Assembly: GCA_019009955.1 (NCBI GenBank)
Contig: CM032228.1
Coordinates: 65,741,001-65,805,000 of the forward strand
Length of the DNA stretch: 64,000 bases
DNA from: Riptortus pedestris
Taxonomy: Eukaryota; Arthropoda; Insecta; Hemiptera; Alydidae
Direction: 5' to 3'
Shown here: piece by piece, positions 33,487 through 45,850 of the stretch
Layout: each line of letters starts with the position of its first letter
Position numbering within the stretch: position 1 is the stretch's first letter
Made by a program: the position numbers and the translations under genes
The notes under the pieces: generated by a model
What the model was told of the DNA's origin: nothing
What the model saw: the letters and a program-made list of their open reading frames with translations, nothing else
Database searches by the model: none

Positions 33487-34299
33487 TTTTTTTCTCCGTT
33501 CTTCTTCGCACGTCCTTCACCTATATTATTTATTTTCGTAATACAGATTGATGGACCATGTAACATTTTCATGGGAAGTTGAAGGTCATATATTCAAAAG
33601 CCCCAATCCACCGCAGACAGTTCCTAAATATAGTCTGTTTCGGCTTTACATTCCATTTCATTACTCTTTGATGGCTCCAAATATTTTTTGGGGGGTATTT
33701 CCTTCAAGAAGGAGGTACTCACTCCAGCTATCTTTTGCCATAAACGACCCAAACTCTAATTACTTTTTTAGTATGAATAGCACTCAACAAACAAATAAAA
33801 TTATTTTTATTATTGACGGACTTATAATTTTATTTAATTCTGCAGATGAACTAATTGCCAATTAATCAGATATGTTTTTTTTATTAGATTTTCATATGAC
33901 TTTTAGGCTTCTTGATGTTGAAGTGCCTAATTGTTGAAAAGGCCTGTGTTAAATGTGGTGTTTACTTATAAAATAAAATTACAGTAGGCATACCAGGTAC
34001 TGGTCATTCCTTGCTGACCCACAGACACGTGATGACAAACAAGGACACACCGACTTGTAGACATTTAACGAAACTTTGACAGTAGATCACATATTGACTG
34101 ACTGACTCGACAATTTAGACATTCCACATGACTTACAGGAACTTTTGACAGATAACAGTAATTAGAAGACACAACCATTACACATCTAAAAACATTAATA
34201 TATACAACATTCTATAGTCTACGATTTCTAAATACTACTCTTCCCTTTTCTTCTACATTAGCAGAATGCATACAGTTTTATTTTCTTTATTCTCTGGTG
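33487..34299. other. unassigned sequence; 105-codon open frame without a domain
   Basis: An open frame at 33548-33865 (+) shows no recognisable domain and may be chance. Nothing else recognised. Confidence 0.35.
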
Positions 34300-34421
34300 T
34301 TTTAGCAGATTTCTCTTAAGGGAAATCAGCTATTGAGGTCGTACTCATGACGCGAGTTTCGAAAAAGTTCTTCAAATGTCCATCGATCTTACCCAGGAGA
34401 TAACGAAAATGAGGTCCGTTC

Positions 34422-34481
<60 letters not shown>

Positions 34482-34484
<3 letters not shown>

Positions 34485-37057
34485 CCGCTTATTTTGAAAG
34501 TGGCCTAACTCCATTTATCTTCAAATCGAGATATTGAAAGTTTTGCGTTTCAATGAATTTAAAAATATACGGATAAGATACTAAGGAGTCATACTGCTTA
34601 TGCGTATCTAAGGATGTTAAATTTAAAGTTCCTGTTAAAATAGTGGCAATTATTAAGTAAATAACGTGCGTTTTCTTATCAAGAATGGAGTTGGGCCACT
34701 TTCAAAATTAACAGCCAGATTCATTATAAAATTTGAAGGTGCCCAAGTCCATTCAACATAATTTAATATGTTTCAAATTGAAAAAAAAGAATACGGAATT
34801 TGTTTTGCATATGTTGAAAACACTTAAGAAACATAATTTCTGCGATTCAAAACATTTTTTAATTACAGAACATAGAAAATTACAGACATAAATTTATTAC
34901 AAAACAATTTACTATTCATCTACATTTTGTGCGTGTGAAAGGGATTTGAAAAAATCATGATGTTCTTTCTGGTGGTATGTATCGTAATAGGTCAATAATG
35001 TCCTTAAATTTTGCTGTTGTAACTTGCCTAATATTTTTATACAATGGTGCCAATACAATATTTTCGAACCTTTTTGGTCTACCCCGACGTGGTAATAAAT
35101 TCAGAACTTTAAAATTTTTATTTTCATTCATGGATGTCTTATAAAAAATTGTATATGGTTCATTTCTGACAAAACGCATCCAACATATCCTTAACCAGTT
35201 TACTGATTCTCCATCAGAATGTTTTACTCTTTTAAAAATTGCGTCTTCTAATAATTTTGTCGATACAAACTCTTCCTATCTCAATTCATTTAGAATAAAA
35301 TTATTACCCTTCCGACACTTTTTAATAATCTTGGGGAATGTACAGTAAATTATTTTTTTTAATGCCATTTTTACCACGGCAAAATCTCTATCATTTGGTA
35401 AAAACGAATGTCCTGATATTAAAAATTTATGATCTATAATTTCTACATTATTATCCAAAGCTTGGACTGAAACAACTTCTTGAGCACCTCTGGATGCAAT
35501 AGTTTCATCCCAAACGTACATGTCAACATTATTGTTATGAAAATTGTGTATACCAAAATTTAGAATATACATATTGCGTTTGTAATAAGCTACTGAGGTA
35601 GTCAGCTTGGGATACGGTAATGCTTTTTGTAAGTCGAACGAGAAAGCAAAATAATAATCCGAATTACGTGATACTTGCTCCTGAGCTTGTTTTAGTGAAT
35701 TTCTAGCTGATTCTGCTTGTCTTAAATGGACATCGTGTTCTTCGGTGAGTTTATTCTTTTCTTCTTCATTATTCGATGCTTTAATTTTAATGTTTAATAA
35801 GTCGCATTTTTGGCATGTATCTTTGCGTGGTTGGTGGAAATGTAAATCAAAATATTTTTTAAATATTTTCCTATAAGTCCACTCATTAACGGCTTTTATT
35901 CCATTTTCCTCGCAGTAAAGCTCGTATAAATTAAACATTTTCCTGATAGTTAGTTCTGGATGTAGATATCTTCTATTAGGATTATGAGATCTGGTATAAT
36001 GGGATTCAAAATTAGGGAAACATTTAATATGGTTTTGAACTTGCTTTTTCGCTTCTTCAGGTAATTGTCTTGATGATCCAGCCATCCTCCCACGCATATC
36101 ATTGCCCACATTTGCAGAGTTCAGTACTCGTTTCAAGCGTCCTTCGCTTGCTTTAAAAGTATCCAAAAAGAATTTTTTACATACGGGAATTTTTCCGTTT
36201 TTAGAACTTAACAAATATCTAAAACTAAAATTTCTTGGTGATCCTTTTCCGTTTGTTGGACGTCTTCGTTCCACAATTTTGCGCTCGACAGCTTCGTGAA
36301 GTAATACATTTTGTTTGTTAAAATCTGCCAAACCCCAAAACTTCTCAAAAATCTTCTTTCTTTCTTCTTCATTGTAATTTTTTGTGCAGGCATTCCGACA
36401 ACCACAATCTTTGTTTTCGAAAATTTTTTCATGAACAATATTTCCGGTTTGACCGCAATATCTTTTTCCTGAATTCCGTTTAATCTTTCACACTTTTTGG
36501 ATATATCAATCTTTTCTCCATTGTTATTCGGATCTTCATCCTCTGACGACGAATATTGTTCTATAACTCTTTTTCTTATTCGATTTTTTTTTAAATGATT
36601 AATTACTATTTCTTCTTCACTATCTGAACTAAGTGGTCTTATTTTGTTCTTCCTCATGGGTGAAATAATTTCTATAATTAAATATTAAATTTTAATATTA
36701 AATTTAAAGTTTTATATTAATTAAACGTACAGGTTAATGAACTAATGCAATTGTCCCAAAAATGAGGTTAACTTGTAAATACTAATTAATTGAAATTACC
36801 TTCATCACTGCTTTCCGACATTATCAATAGTAAATATCTTGATGTAACTATAAATGGAGTTGGGCCACTTTCAAACTACAAGTTTCAGTTATTCAATTAA
36901 TTCGGAAAACTTATGTGTAAAAAATGTATCGTATTTTCTCTGAATATAAGTAATCTGAAGTGCTTCACTGATAAATAACATGAAGTTGTACATGTAATCA
37001 TGGTAACCGGCAAAAAATTGAAAAACGGAGTTAGGTCACTTTCAAAATAAACGGCTC
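34482..37057 (-). mobile_element. 2576-bp DNA transposon with ~35-bp inverted termini and ATAT duplication
   Basis: Termini GAGCCGCTTATTTTGAAAGT (34482) and, inverted from 37057, GAGCCGTTTATTTTGAAAGT continue for about 35 bp with four mismatches. Flanks are ATAT on both sides (34478-34481 and 37058-37061), but the target was a TA repeat, so length is ambiguous. The inner motif GGAGTTGGGCCACTTTCAAA recurs at 34687-34706 and 36856-36875 and, slightly changed, within both termini. A fifth degenerate copy lies near 34729-34748. Superfamily not certain; a 4-bp duplication is compatible with Sola-type elements. Confidence 0.85.
34957..36657 (-). pseudogene. transposase-like protein with Cys-rich motifs (DUF7869-like family), inactivated
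   Basis: Start Met at 36657. The N-terminal ~90 residues are charged and Ser/acidic-rich (SSDSEEE, YSSSEDEDPNNNGE). A frameshift near 36427 leads into a Cys-rich block (DCGCRNACTKNYNEEERKKI), then FEKFWGLADFNKQN. The long frame continues to 35279 with HFHQPRKDTCQKCDLLN, FSFDLQKALPYPK, YVWDETIASRGAQEV and GHSFLPNDRDFAVV. A TAG at 35276-35278 interrupts it. The same frame then resumes and ends with RRGRPKRF and LLRYIPPERTS. I know these blocks from uncharacterised arthropod proteins grouped with DUF7869. In those a D-x-CGGQN-like block lies between GAQE and GHSFLPND; here that block is missing. The position inside inverted termini indicates a transposase. Two lesions and the missing block mean it is dead. 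Confidence 0.75.
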
Positions 37058-37543
37058 ATATGTCTGTTAACGCTCTAGCGGTCGCAATTTTTGTTTGATC
37101 GTTACCAAACTCAGAATTTAATCGTTTTATGTAAAAAGGAAGATCAAGTTCGTTAATGGCTGAAATCGGACAAGTGGGAGGGGGGGTTTAGAGGGGGGAT
37201 TTTGAAAATTCAAAATATCTCCGTTATTATTCATCAAATCGAAACATTGTATAGAATCAATCTTATTGCAAATTAAATTTACTATAAATATTGTTCTATA
37301 TATTTATTCTATATCTTGAATATTAACCGATATATTTGCATTTGTATTCTGTGCGTGGTCGGCAGGATTCCGCTATGTTCGGGACATTTCGCCATGAGCA
37401 CTGGCGGCCGTTTCCGTAAACTATTCGTCCCTCGTGAATAGGTTTAGAGATCCCTTACACTACATTTGTTATTGGGCAGATTTCTCTATGTCTAAACTTC
37501 ACATGGGAAATCTGCTTAGTTTACGCAGCCCCTGCGTCACGGA

Positions 37544-37724
37544 CTTTTTTGTTTTCACCTTTTTTATTTATTTTCTTTTATTTTTCCCCCTTTTTTACTT
37601 ATATTTTCATTGATATTACTTTTATTACCCTGATCTTTCCATACATAATATCTTTTGCTACATATAGACTGATATGCTAATGAACTGTTTCTGGATTCAC
37701 GGTATTCCATTGGTCATTTCTATT

Positions 37725-37756
<32 letters not shown>

Positions 37757-38542
37757 GGCGTTTGCCTTTTTGAACACACCTATGGGTGAATCGCCGGCGT
37801 AGCGGTACTCATTTAAATAATTAATTATTTTTCCCCGAAGCATGTGTTTCTAATAACAATCATTATACATTAGGATTCCAGAAATTACTTTATAATATGT
37901 ATTATATTTATTGGTAAGCGTTTGAAAGTTCTAGGACTTTATTTTTTTAATAATCTCTTAACGGTGAAAACGTATATTAAACATATTCTTTAAATTTGTC
38001 TCTAGACGTTCATTTTAAAAATGGAATAACTAAATCAAGTCAATATTAGTTTAGAAGGGAAGAAATTGCTTGTATTCGAATATTGAATCTCATTCGATCG
38101 CGTCAGGTGGAGTGTGGGGACACGGGGAAGTTACTCTGATATGTTATTTGTATGCATGAAAGATTTCCGATCAAATGTATTAGGTAAAAAACAATTTCTT
38201 TATTTTAAATATTTATGAGCTTCTCCTAAATCCTTCCTGCTATAAAGGGTGCTAAATATTCCCACATTTCATTCCCTAGCAAGGAAATGGGATTTTAAAA
38301 GAAACATATATTAATTACACGGTTTATCCTGCAGCTCGTTACCTTTCCAGTAAACCTTTCATCGATTTTTGTCTCCTTTGAATATTATCAATACCTATTT
38401 CTGCTATATTTGTTCATTCAGATTCAATCTAAAAACCTAATTATGTTGCGTCCAAGTTTCACTAAATACAGAAGAAGCTCACATTTTTTGAAATTTATGG
38501 CATTTCTTTTTTTTAAATTACTCATTTGATTATCTTATACTT
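37544..38542. other. unassigned, with a ~35-bp poly(T) run near 37727-37757
   Basis: The poly(T) tract is followed by GGCGTTTGCCTTTTTGAACA. No coding signal seen. Confidence 0.4.
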
Positions 38543-39329
38543 AGCCTATGACATTACAGGCTGCTCCACTGTCAAGCTGGCATTTCAGTGCTTTCGGTCC
38601 AATTTGGGAAGGAATAGATAAGTTCACAAAAAGTCTCTTCTTTGGAAAGTCCTTTATAATCTGAAATACTTCATCATCCTCGTCGAGATCTTCTGAATGC
38701 ACAATTTACTCAGTATTTGCATTCCTCACGGTTTCTTTTTTCTGCAGGCATACTGAATTTAAATGGTTCAGCTGCTTCTACCTAATGAATGTTTTTCCAT
38801 AAGCTGGGCAGTTGGTAGCACCTCTATTATGCTGGCCGCCACGAAAACGGCAACTAAACCTTTCGTATTCTTCTATTTCAAGTTTTGATAGCTCTGCTAA
38901 ATTATCAAATGAACACCTTGCAGCCAACTCATGAAGCCGATTGATAAAATCTTTACACGTCTCTGTAGGAAGGTCAGTTGCAACTCAGGCTTACTTTCTA
39001 TTGCAACTCATAGTTCACTATTTAAAATAAACCGCTCATAGGTTACATTTTTTTTTGTCGCTAAAATACTTCTCTAGACGGGCAATTATGACATCAATCG
39101 TTGCATCAAGTTCACATATCTTTCGAATTAGCTTCAATCAGTTTGACCTATAACCGTACAAAATAAAGCTAACTTTATCTTTGGATTCAGCTTAGATGCC
39201 TTTGGCCGTAAAGCCTCTGCTAGCATGATGTGGTTCTCCCAATGCACCTTGAATAGCTCCCAGTTCTCTCCTGCATTCTCCTTTATTTGAAAAGTCAAAT
39301 GGTTCTGGCAAAGGAATATTACTTATCAT
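38543..39329 (-). pseudogene. Gag-protease remnant of a Ty3/Gypsy-type retrotransposon
   Basis: The minus strand opens at 39329 with MISNIPLPEPFDFSNKGE, typical of short arthropod Gypsy Gag proteins. After a frameshift it reads ENWELFKVHWENHI and LNPKIKLALFCTVIGQTD. Later parts give a zinc-knuckle-like segment (CRFRGGQHNRGATNCPAYGK), where the second Cys of the knuckle is replaced. About 90 codons on comes CQLDSGAACNVIG, the DSGA active site of a retropepsin. Several stops and shifts are present, and LTRs, reverse transcriptase and integrase are not found nearby. Confidence 0.7.
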
Positions 39330-39526
39330 TTTCTTCTCCTTTTAGCATTCACCTGTACCAGTATGTTCTTAAGCACAAAAAAGATTTAGCATGTTTTATC
39401 AGAATGTGTCTCTTTATTCTTCAACTCATGACTGCAAAACAAAAGCCTATCTTATGAATTTACAAAACATATGTTTTACACCTAACCTATATCTTTCAGT
39501 TATAAAGAGATATAAATATAAAAAAG
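39330..39526. other. short unassigned spacer
   Basis: Nothing recognised. Confidence 0.4.
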
Positions 39527-39993
39527 TCCGTCACGCAGGGGCTGCGTAAACTAAGCAGATTTCCCACGTGAATTTATACAGTAGATAAATCTGCCCAATA
39601 ACAACTGTTGTATTAAGGTATCTCTAAACCTATTCAAGAGAGACGAGTAGTTATGGAAACGGCCGCCAGAGCTCTCGGCGGAACGTCCCGAACATAGCCG
39701 ACCCCTGCCCATCATACACAGAATACAAATGCAAATATCTCGGTTAATATTCAAGATAGATAATAAATGTATAGAACAATATTTATAGTAAATTTAATTT
39801 GCAATAAGTTCAATACGAGTTTTCGATCCGACGCATAATAACGGAGATATTTCGAATTTCCAAAAATCCCCCCCCCCTCCTACTGGTCCGATTTCAGCCA
39901 TTAACGAACTTGATCTTTCTTTTTACATAAAACGATTAAATTTCGAGTTTGGTAACGATCAAACAAAAATTGCGACCGCTAGAGCGTTAACAG

Positions 39994-40065
<72 letters not shown>

Positions 40066-40188
40066 GAACGGACCTCATTTTCGTCATCTCCTGGGTAGGA
40101 TCGATGGACATTTGAAGAAATTTTTCGAAACTCACGTCATGAGTACGACCTCAATAGCTGATTTCCCTTATGGGAAATCTGCTAAAAT
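39527..40188 (+). mobile_element. family A element, short form, complete
   Basis: Perhaps the best preserved copy: perfect 5' hairpin and 12-mer, TA core at about 39996-40060, 3' segment and hairpin GATTTCCCTTATGGGAAATC then TGCTAAAAT. Close similarity to the copy at 385-1003 suggests recent activity of the family. Confidence 0.85.
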
Positions 40189-41732
40189 CATTGATTACAG
40201 TATTCACTCCCTAACATACCGATTTAACAATATTCGCTCAGAACATTGAGAATTTTACAACCGACTTTCCAACAAGTAATTTTACCCATTCGTAGTTCTG
40301 CACTAACAAAAAATAATTTTGTGTTACGAATGAGCTAATCTACTTGCATACAAAGTTTCAGAATTTTTTTTTAATTTTTGGGTTCCCTAACCTCCCTTGT
40401 GAGTCACTAGGACTCCATGGATCAAACATGTAACTGAAAATGCTCCGCCGCTTAAGATAAAAATAACTGCGAAGGAACGAGGCCTTTTTGATCATTATCT
40501 CTTATCTTCCTGTTATTTATTTTTATTTAATATTATTAACTTTATTGTACTGTGGGTTATCAGGAAGGTCTATTTTCAAGTTATCTGCATTTTGTCGCAA
40601 GGCTGAGAGTAAGGTACTATTGAGTTCCTCATTAAAAATGTCGTAAAGCCCTTGAGGGAATCGAACTCGTGACTCAGATAATTTCATTATCGATTGATGA
40701 TTCATTAATTCTCTTCTTCTCGCTTTGAACTCTTTGCTGAAAGAAACAGCTCAAACACCGTCCGACTGAAGGCTTCTGCTTTATATTAAAGGCTGTGATG
40801 ATGACCTTTAATTTTTTTTGATGTGGAATATTTCGGTCAATACGATTCGTAAAATATATAAAAAAAATAACACATTGTATTCCTGACAGTAATAACCTTT
40901 TTTTTTGTTAGTTTTATCGATATAAGATGACATTAATAACAAAAAGTAAGAAAGAGGATAGTTTGTACGTTTAAAGAAGAAATGTTTTTAGAAAGAGTAA
41001 TTTAGGTTAAATAAAAGGTAATATATCTTAGGTATTATGAATATTAATATTATTAATAAGATAATATATTTAGACAATTAGCATATCCTTAGCTCTTGAG
41101 TGCATATGCATTTGACTTTATTGTAATATTTTAGTTTGTTTAACTTCTCTATCTTACCTAATTTTGATCCATGTATTTTCTTTCTTGTTAAATAATGTAC
41201 ACTGTGTTGTGCCCTAGCCCTTTTGTTTTAAATTAACAATTATATATTAATTATAGAATTGTGATGATTTGTGTACTCTAGTTATTTGTGGATCATCAGT
41301 ACGCAGGTCTTGTATTGCTACATCACTTTAACTGTTTAAAGTAATTAATTAATCTCTCTTGATTAATTCTCCAATTAAATAATTACATTAAGAAAATTTA
41401 AATCGAGAAACTATTCTTTGTAGTGTATGAACTACTAAACTATTATCAGTATAGGTTATATTATGATAAATATCAATTGAGTGGCTGGTGATTTAATCTC
41501 CATTTTATATTTCTAGGTACGAAAGCTTATCATTTCGCCACTATGCATTCCGCAAATCCGTGCAATATTTCTATATCATTACAGAGCTTCAAATTTCAGC
41601 AAATGTGAGGTGGTCTGTTATAGCACTTCATTTTGGGGTTTCATTTACGTAATAGAAAAAGTATCTTCAAATTACTGAGAAACGTTTTGGATTTAGCCTT
41701 GGATTCACAATAAATATTTTTTTTAAGGATAT
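40189..41732. other. unassigned; small repeat pieces only
   Basis: GAACGAGGCCTTTTTGATCA near 40477 matches one end of the palindrome at 30.75 kb. GGGAATCGAACTCGTGACTC near 40658 (minus) looks like a tRNA B box and may be a SINE fragment. The rest shows nothing. Confidence 0.35.
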
Positions 41733-42076
41733 TTGGTAGAAAATAAAAACGTAAAGAGCTCCTTCTCATTTTTAACTATTTCAGAAAGAGGCAGATTTTT
41801 TGAAGGATTTCTGAATGTCTACCTATTTCCTTTTCTAATTTGGTATTTTAATAGTGAGAAAAGTAACGCACGTTTTCTGAAAGCTTGGTATTTTTTTTTA
41901 ATTCCTCCCGAATTTTTCTCTAGAAAGGGAATAATGTAAAAACAGGAGTGTGGTTTAACTAGGACTAGAAACTGATGTTGTAAGAGCAAATTCTTCAATT
42001 CTTCTTGCCTTGTAAATGAGGTAATTGAGCTTGAGTTATGGGTATCCACTGAGATGAAAAATCTTTGTAAGAACCC

Positions 42077-42114
<38 letters not shown>

Positions 42115-43960
42115 TTGGGTTAATTGGGAGTCACAAGTTTATATATTATATAAAATAAATATAAGAGACTTTAAAATAAAGAAACTAGGAAATATTAGAA
42201 ATTTAATCTATTTCAGAAAGAGAAAGATGTAGACTTCCTGCATTAAATATTTATTTTTAACTACGTTTGACTACGTCAGTAGCATCTGACAAAGAAAAAG
42301 AATCTATAAACCAGACAAATACCTCAGAATAAGGGGTAATTGGGTATCTAACACAATCATGTCAATTTAGTTTAAATTTTATTTACTTACCAACCACAAT
42401 GATAACCAGGAAAATATCAAGGCAATAAAAGATAAGTAAACAGAAGAAAATTTATTAACAAAATATGAAGTAATATACATTAAATACACAGTTATACAAT
42501 TTCTGTTGGCACTAATATTATGCTCATTCATATAAACATCAAACAGTTATCAGCGTTTCATTTTTATACTTAATATATATATTTTTTTATTTTACATACA
42601 CTGTTACAAACAGTTCCAACACCGAAATGTCGGAATAAAGCAGCCACATATATACGAGTATATATTCAAAATGCAGGTATGCAACCGTATTTACAGATAT
42701 ATTTATTCTGCATATAAACCTCTATTGAAACGCTCATCGAGACACTTCGTATACAAAAACATTCATTTTCCTTCGAAAAGTACAAGAAGGGTCCAATATT
42801 TATTAGTAGTCTAAAATGTCGATAATATGGTATGCAGCACTTGCCCTGCCTATTATTGTGAAATACGCTACACGACACATTTTAATGAACGTAAATGGCC
42901 TTATAATAACATATTGAGCATGTATGGCATTGAAGAACTGTCATTATTCATTCCAGAAAAGCCGCCTCGTAAAAAATTATATTTAAACTCGGAATTAAAT
43001 TACATAAATTTTTATTTATTTAAGTTCTAATATAGTTAACCAAAAAATCAAATGTACTTCCCTTTTATAAGTTTAATAGTTTTGGAGGATTTCTGGAGGT
43101 AAACTAAATTTTAAACGAAAATACTTTGATTAAAGAAAGAAAAAATATTTTGTATTTTTAATACTTCTTTTAACAGAAAGAAATGTTATCAAAACAAAAA
43201 AATAAGAGTACATTAATGGCTGTATTACTTAAAAAGAAGGCTCAAAATATTTTTTTGTATAATACATATGAAATTGGTTTTATTATTACCCAGGAATGTA
43301 TAAAATCTGCGAATGGTACTTTTCGCGTTATCAATAATGCATGACAAGTACAAAAGTTATTTAATTATGTCCATTATAAATCTGATAGACTACCGAGTGG
43401 CTCGAATCTTTCCGAGAAATCCAATGAATTTTCTAAAACATAGTCTGCCATAGAATTCATTACAAGTGTAAAACTGAAATTCAAATTGCAAAACAAATCA
43501 GATTACTAACAAGTTTTCCCTATAGATAAACAAATTAATAAACGGCGTAAATTTGGAGGGGAATGAGCTGGAGGAATCATAACTAACGTTTCATTTTTGA
43601 GATTTATAACTACACACGCCTATGGGTATTTCAGTCTAGGAGTGCAGTAATTGTAAAATTTTGCTCTGAAAATTGAAGGAAAATATAATACCTATTATAC
43701 TCATTCCTCCGCCAAATTCAAGAAATTATTTAATGTTTGAATAAGACAAGTTTCTCAAACGTGTCATTGGAGGAGACTAAAAAGCTACGGGGGGAAATAG
43801 TCAGGAATTAAATAAATATTAAATATACTGAAGTGAAATTTACTTAAAAGAATATGATAATTTCACAATATTGCTTTGCCATGAATTACATAAAAATCTG
43901 ACTACCCATTATCCTGTATGGGTAGGTCATATCTCGGAATTTTATACTTATAGCACAAAG
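41733..43960. other. unassigned AT-rich sequence with one (TA)n tract
   Basis: (TA)n at about 42080-42110. Open frames of 60-76 codons have no recognisable domains. Confidence 0.4.
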
Positions 43961-44840
43961 AGTGTATTTACAGCTTAAATGTTTAACTAGCTGTAGAAAG
44001 TTGTTTCAGTTTCTTAATTAGATAAAATAAATGAATTAAAATAGGTCTAAAATGGACAATTACAATAATAAAAAGATTTATTAATTAACTAAATATCTAA
44101 TAGTAATCCGGGAATTAAAAATATTCCTATTTAACATTTTTTTTAATTTTGACTATAATAACAATCTACACTAGACAATAATTTAAAATGAAACAAAAAA
44201 TATGTAAAAAAAAGTCAGTAATTATTTAATAAAATATTTTCAAGGATCAAGAGTGTATTTTTGTTTTCTATGATATTGACAAGACTTCAGTAGTATTTTC
44301 ATTGAAATTTTTTTCATAGTACTTGCTGTTTTCTTTCATCTAATTGAATGTTAAAATTGTTTAATTTGTTTTGTTTTTTTATACTTATTTATTTGCATTA
44401 TTACTGCTCAGGTTTCTGAATGCTTAGAAGCGTTCGTTTGGGAACGAAGTGTAACACCCATTCTACCAGATAATTACAGAACTGAGAGTGTATTTACAGG
44501 TTATATCTTATACTAAAGAGCTGAAGTAAGTTATTTTAGTTAAAATAAATGGAATAAAATGTGACTAAAATGGACAGTTTCGATAATAAAAAAACTATAA
44601 ATTTTCTAAATATCTAATAGTAATCCGTATATTAAAAATATTCATCTTAAACTTTTTTATTTTGACTGGAATATCAATTTATACAAGACAATTGTTTCAA
44701 ATGAAAGAAAAAATAAGTATAAGAAGTCTTTTTTTTTTATTTTATAAACTATTTTCAATGATGGAGAATGTAATTTTGTTTTCTATGATATTGACAATAC
44801 TTCAGTAGTGTTTTCATAGTACTATTGAAAACTTATTTTT
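43961..44840 (+). repeat. direct duplication of a ~350-bp block, offset ~526 bp
   Basis: The block starting AGTGTATTTACAG at 43961 recurs from 44487. Shared landmarks are CTAAAATGGACA, AAATATCTAATAGTAATCCG and TTTTCTATGATATTGACAA. The second copy runs into the ~63-bp minisatellite, whose unit is the 3' end of this block. Confidence 0.75.
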
Positions 44841-45412
44841 TTCTTCTATAACATGGACAACACTTCAGTACTATTTTCATAGTACTATTGAAAATGCATG
44901 TTTTTTTCTATGATATTGACAAAACTTCAGTAGTGTTTTCATAGTATTATTGAAAATGTATTCTTGTTTTCTATGATATTGACAATACTTCAGTAGTGTT
45001 TTCATAGTATTATTGAAAATGTATTCTTGTTTTTCTATGACATGGACAAGACTTCAGTATTATTTTCATAGTACTATAGAAAATGTATTTTCTTTTCTAT
45101 GATATTGACAAAACTTCAGTGTTATTTTCATAGTACTATTGAAAATGGTTTTTTCCTTTTCTTTGATATTGATAAAACTTCAGTTATATTTTCATAGTAC
45201 TATTGAAAATGTATTCTTGTTTTTCTATGACATGGACAAGACTTCAATATTATTTTCATAGAACTATAGAAAATGTATTTTCTTTTCTATGATATTGACA
45301 AAACTTCAGTGTTATTTTCATAGTACTATTGAAAATGTAGTTTTGTTTTCTATGATGTTGTCAAGACTTCAGTGTTATTTTCATAGTATTATTAAATATG
45401 TATTTTTTTTCA
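44745..45412 (+). repeat. ~63-bp minisatellite, about 10 units
   Basis: Unit pattern TTTTCTATGATATTGACAA, then ACTTCAGTAGTATTTTCATAG, then TACTATTGAAAATGTATT, with point differences between units. It contains a short inverted pair (TTTTCATAGTACTATTGAAAA). Confidence 0.85.
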
Positions 45413-45496
45413 CAATAATAGGCGGGCAGTAGAATGTAAGAGGAGTAGGCTTATAGAGGCATTGTTGCGGCGGGTATATACAGAGTGTAGCCCCAT

Positions 45497-45502
45497 TTAT
45501 TA
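45497..45502 (-). terminator. polyadenylation signal AATAAA
   Basis: AATAAA on the minus strand, about 45 nt past the TAA of the exon at 45547-45671. Confidence 0.4.
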
Positions 45503-45546
45503 ATGTATACATATATACATAAAGTGTTGGGGGTGGGTGACTAGGG

Positions 45547-45671
45547 TTACGTCATGACGAGGCACGATGCTGTCAGGATGATGAGGGCACCTCCAATGCT
45601 CCTGCTTGAACTTGACGAATTTTCTTTCAGCTCACTCCGCGACTTCTCTCCTCGTGAAGAATCAGCAAGCT
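45547..45671 (-). CDS. terminal coding exon of a host gene, likely GPI-anchored or membrane-tethered protein
   Basis: On the minus strand a pyrimidine-rich TTTGGTTTGTTTCAG precedes the exon at 45671. After two phase bases it reads LADSSRGEKSRSELKENSSS (first 20 residues), then SSRSIG and GGALIILTASCLVMT and a TAA at 45547-45549. A small-residue Ser/Gly stretch, then a short hydrophobic tail with nothing after it, is the pattern of a GPI-anchor signal. That would fit a cell-surface adhesion protein of the lachesin/DIP kind, but the family is not identifiable from this exon. AATAAA follows about 45 bp after the stop, and GC content exceeds that of the surroundings. The gene would extend to higher coordinates through introns. 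Confidence 0.55.
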
Positions 45672-45740
45672 CTGAAACAAACCAAACGAACAGGTTTCAA
45701 AATGTATGATTTCATACGGCATGAAAGCTAGAATCTTTGC

Positions 45741-45850
45741 TACTTTTATCAGATTTCCCCATAGGGGAAATTTAGGTTGTACTCATGACTAGATTTGTGG
45801 AAAATTTCCTGAAATGATCATCGATGAGACCACAGATTAAATGAAAATAT
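45741..45850 (-). mobile_element. family A 3'-end fragment
   Basis: ATCAGATTTCCCCATAGGGG begins a decayed copy of the 3' segment, ending in TTAAATGAAAATA. Confidence 0.6.

Larger units (their letters stand above)
34300..37543 (-). mobile_element. family A element, short form, split by a DNA transposon
   Basis: The left part (34300-34481) holds the 3' hairpin and TA core. The right part (37058-37543) resumes at TGTCTGTTAACGCTCTAGCG and ends at the intact 5' hairpin. Both parts together equal a normal short-form copy. Confidence 0.85.

Noticed and set aside
33548..33865. 105-codon frame on the plus strand
   Set aside because: No domain, no splice or regulatory context, composition like the flanks.
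40640..40690. tRNA gene (B-box-like GGGAATCGAACTCGTGACTC)
   Set aside because: No acceptor stem or anticodon arm could be folded; more likely a SINE fragment.
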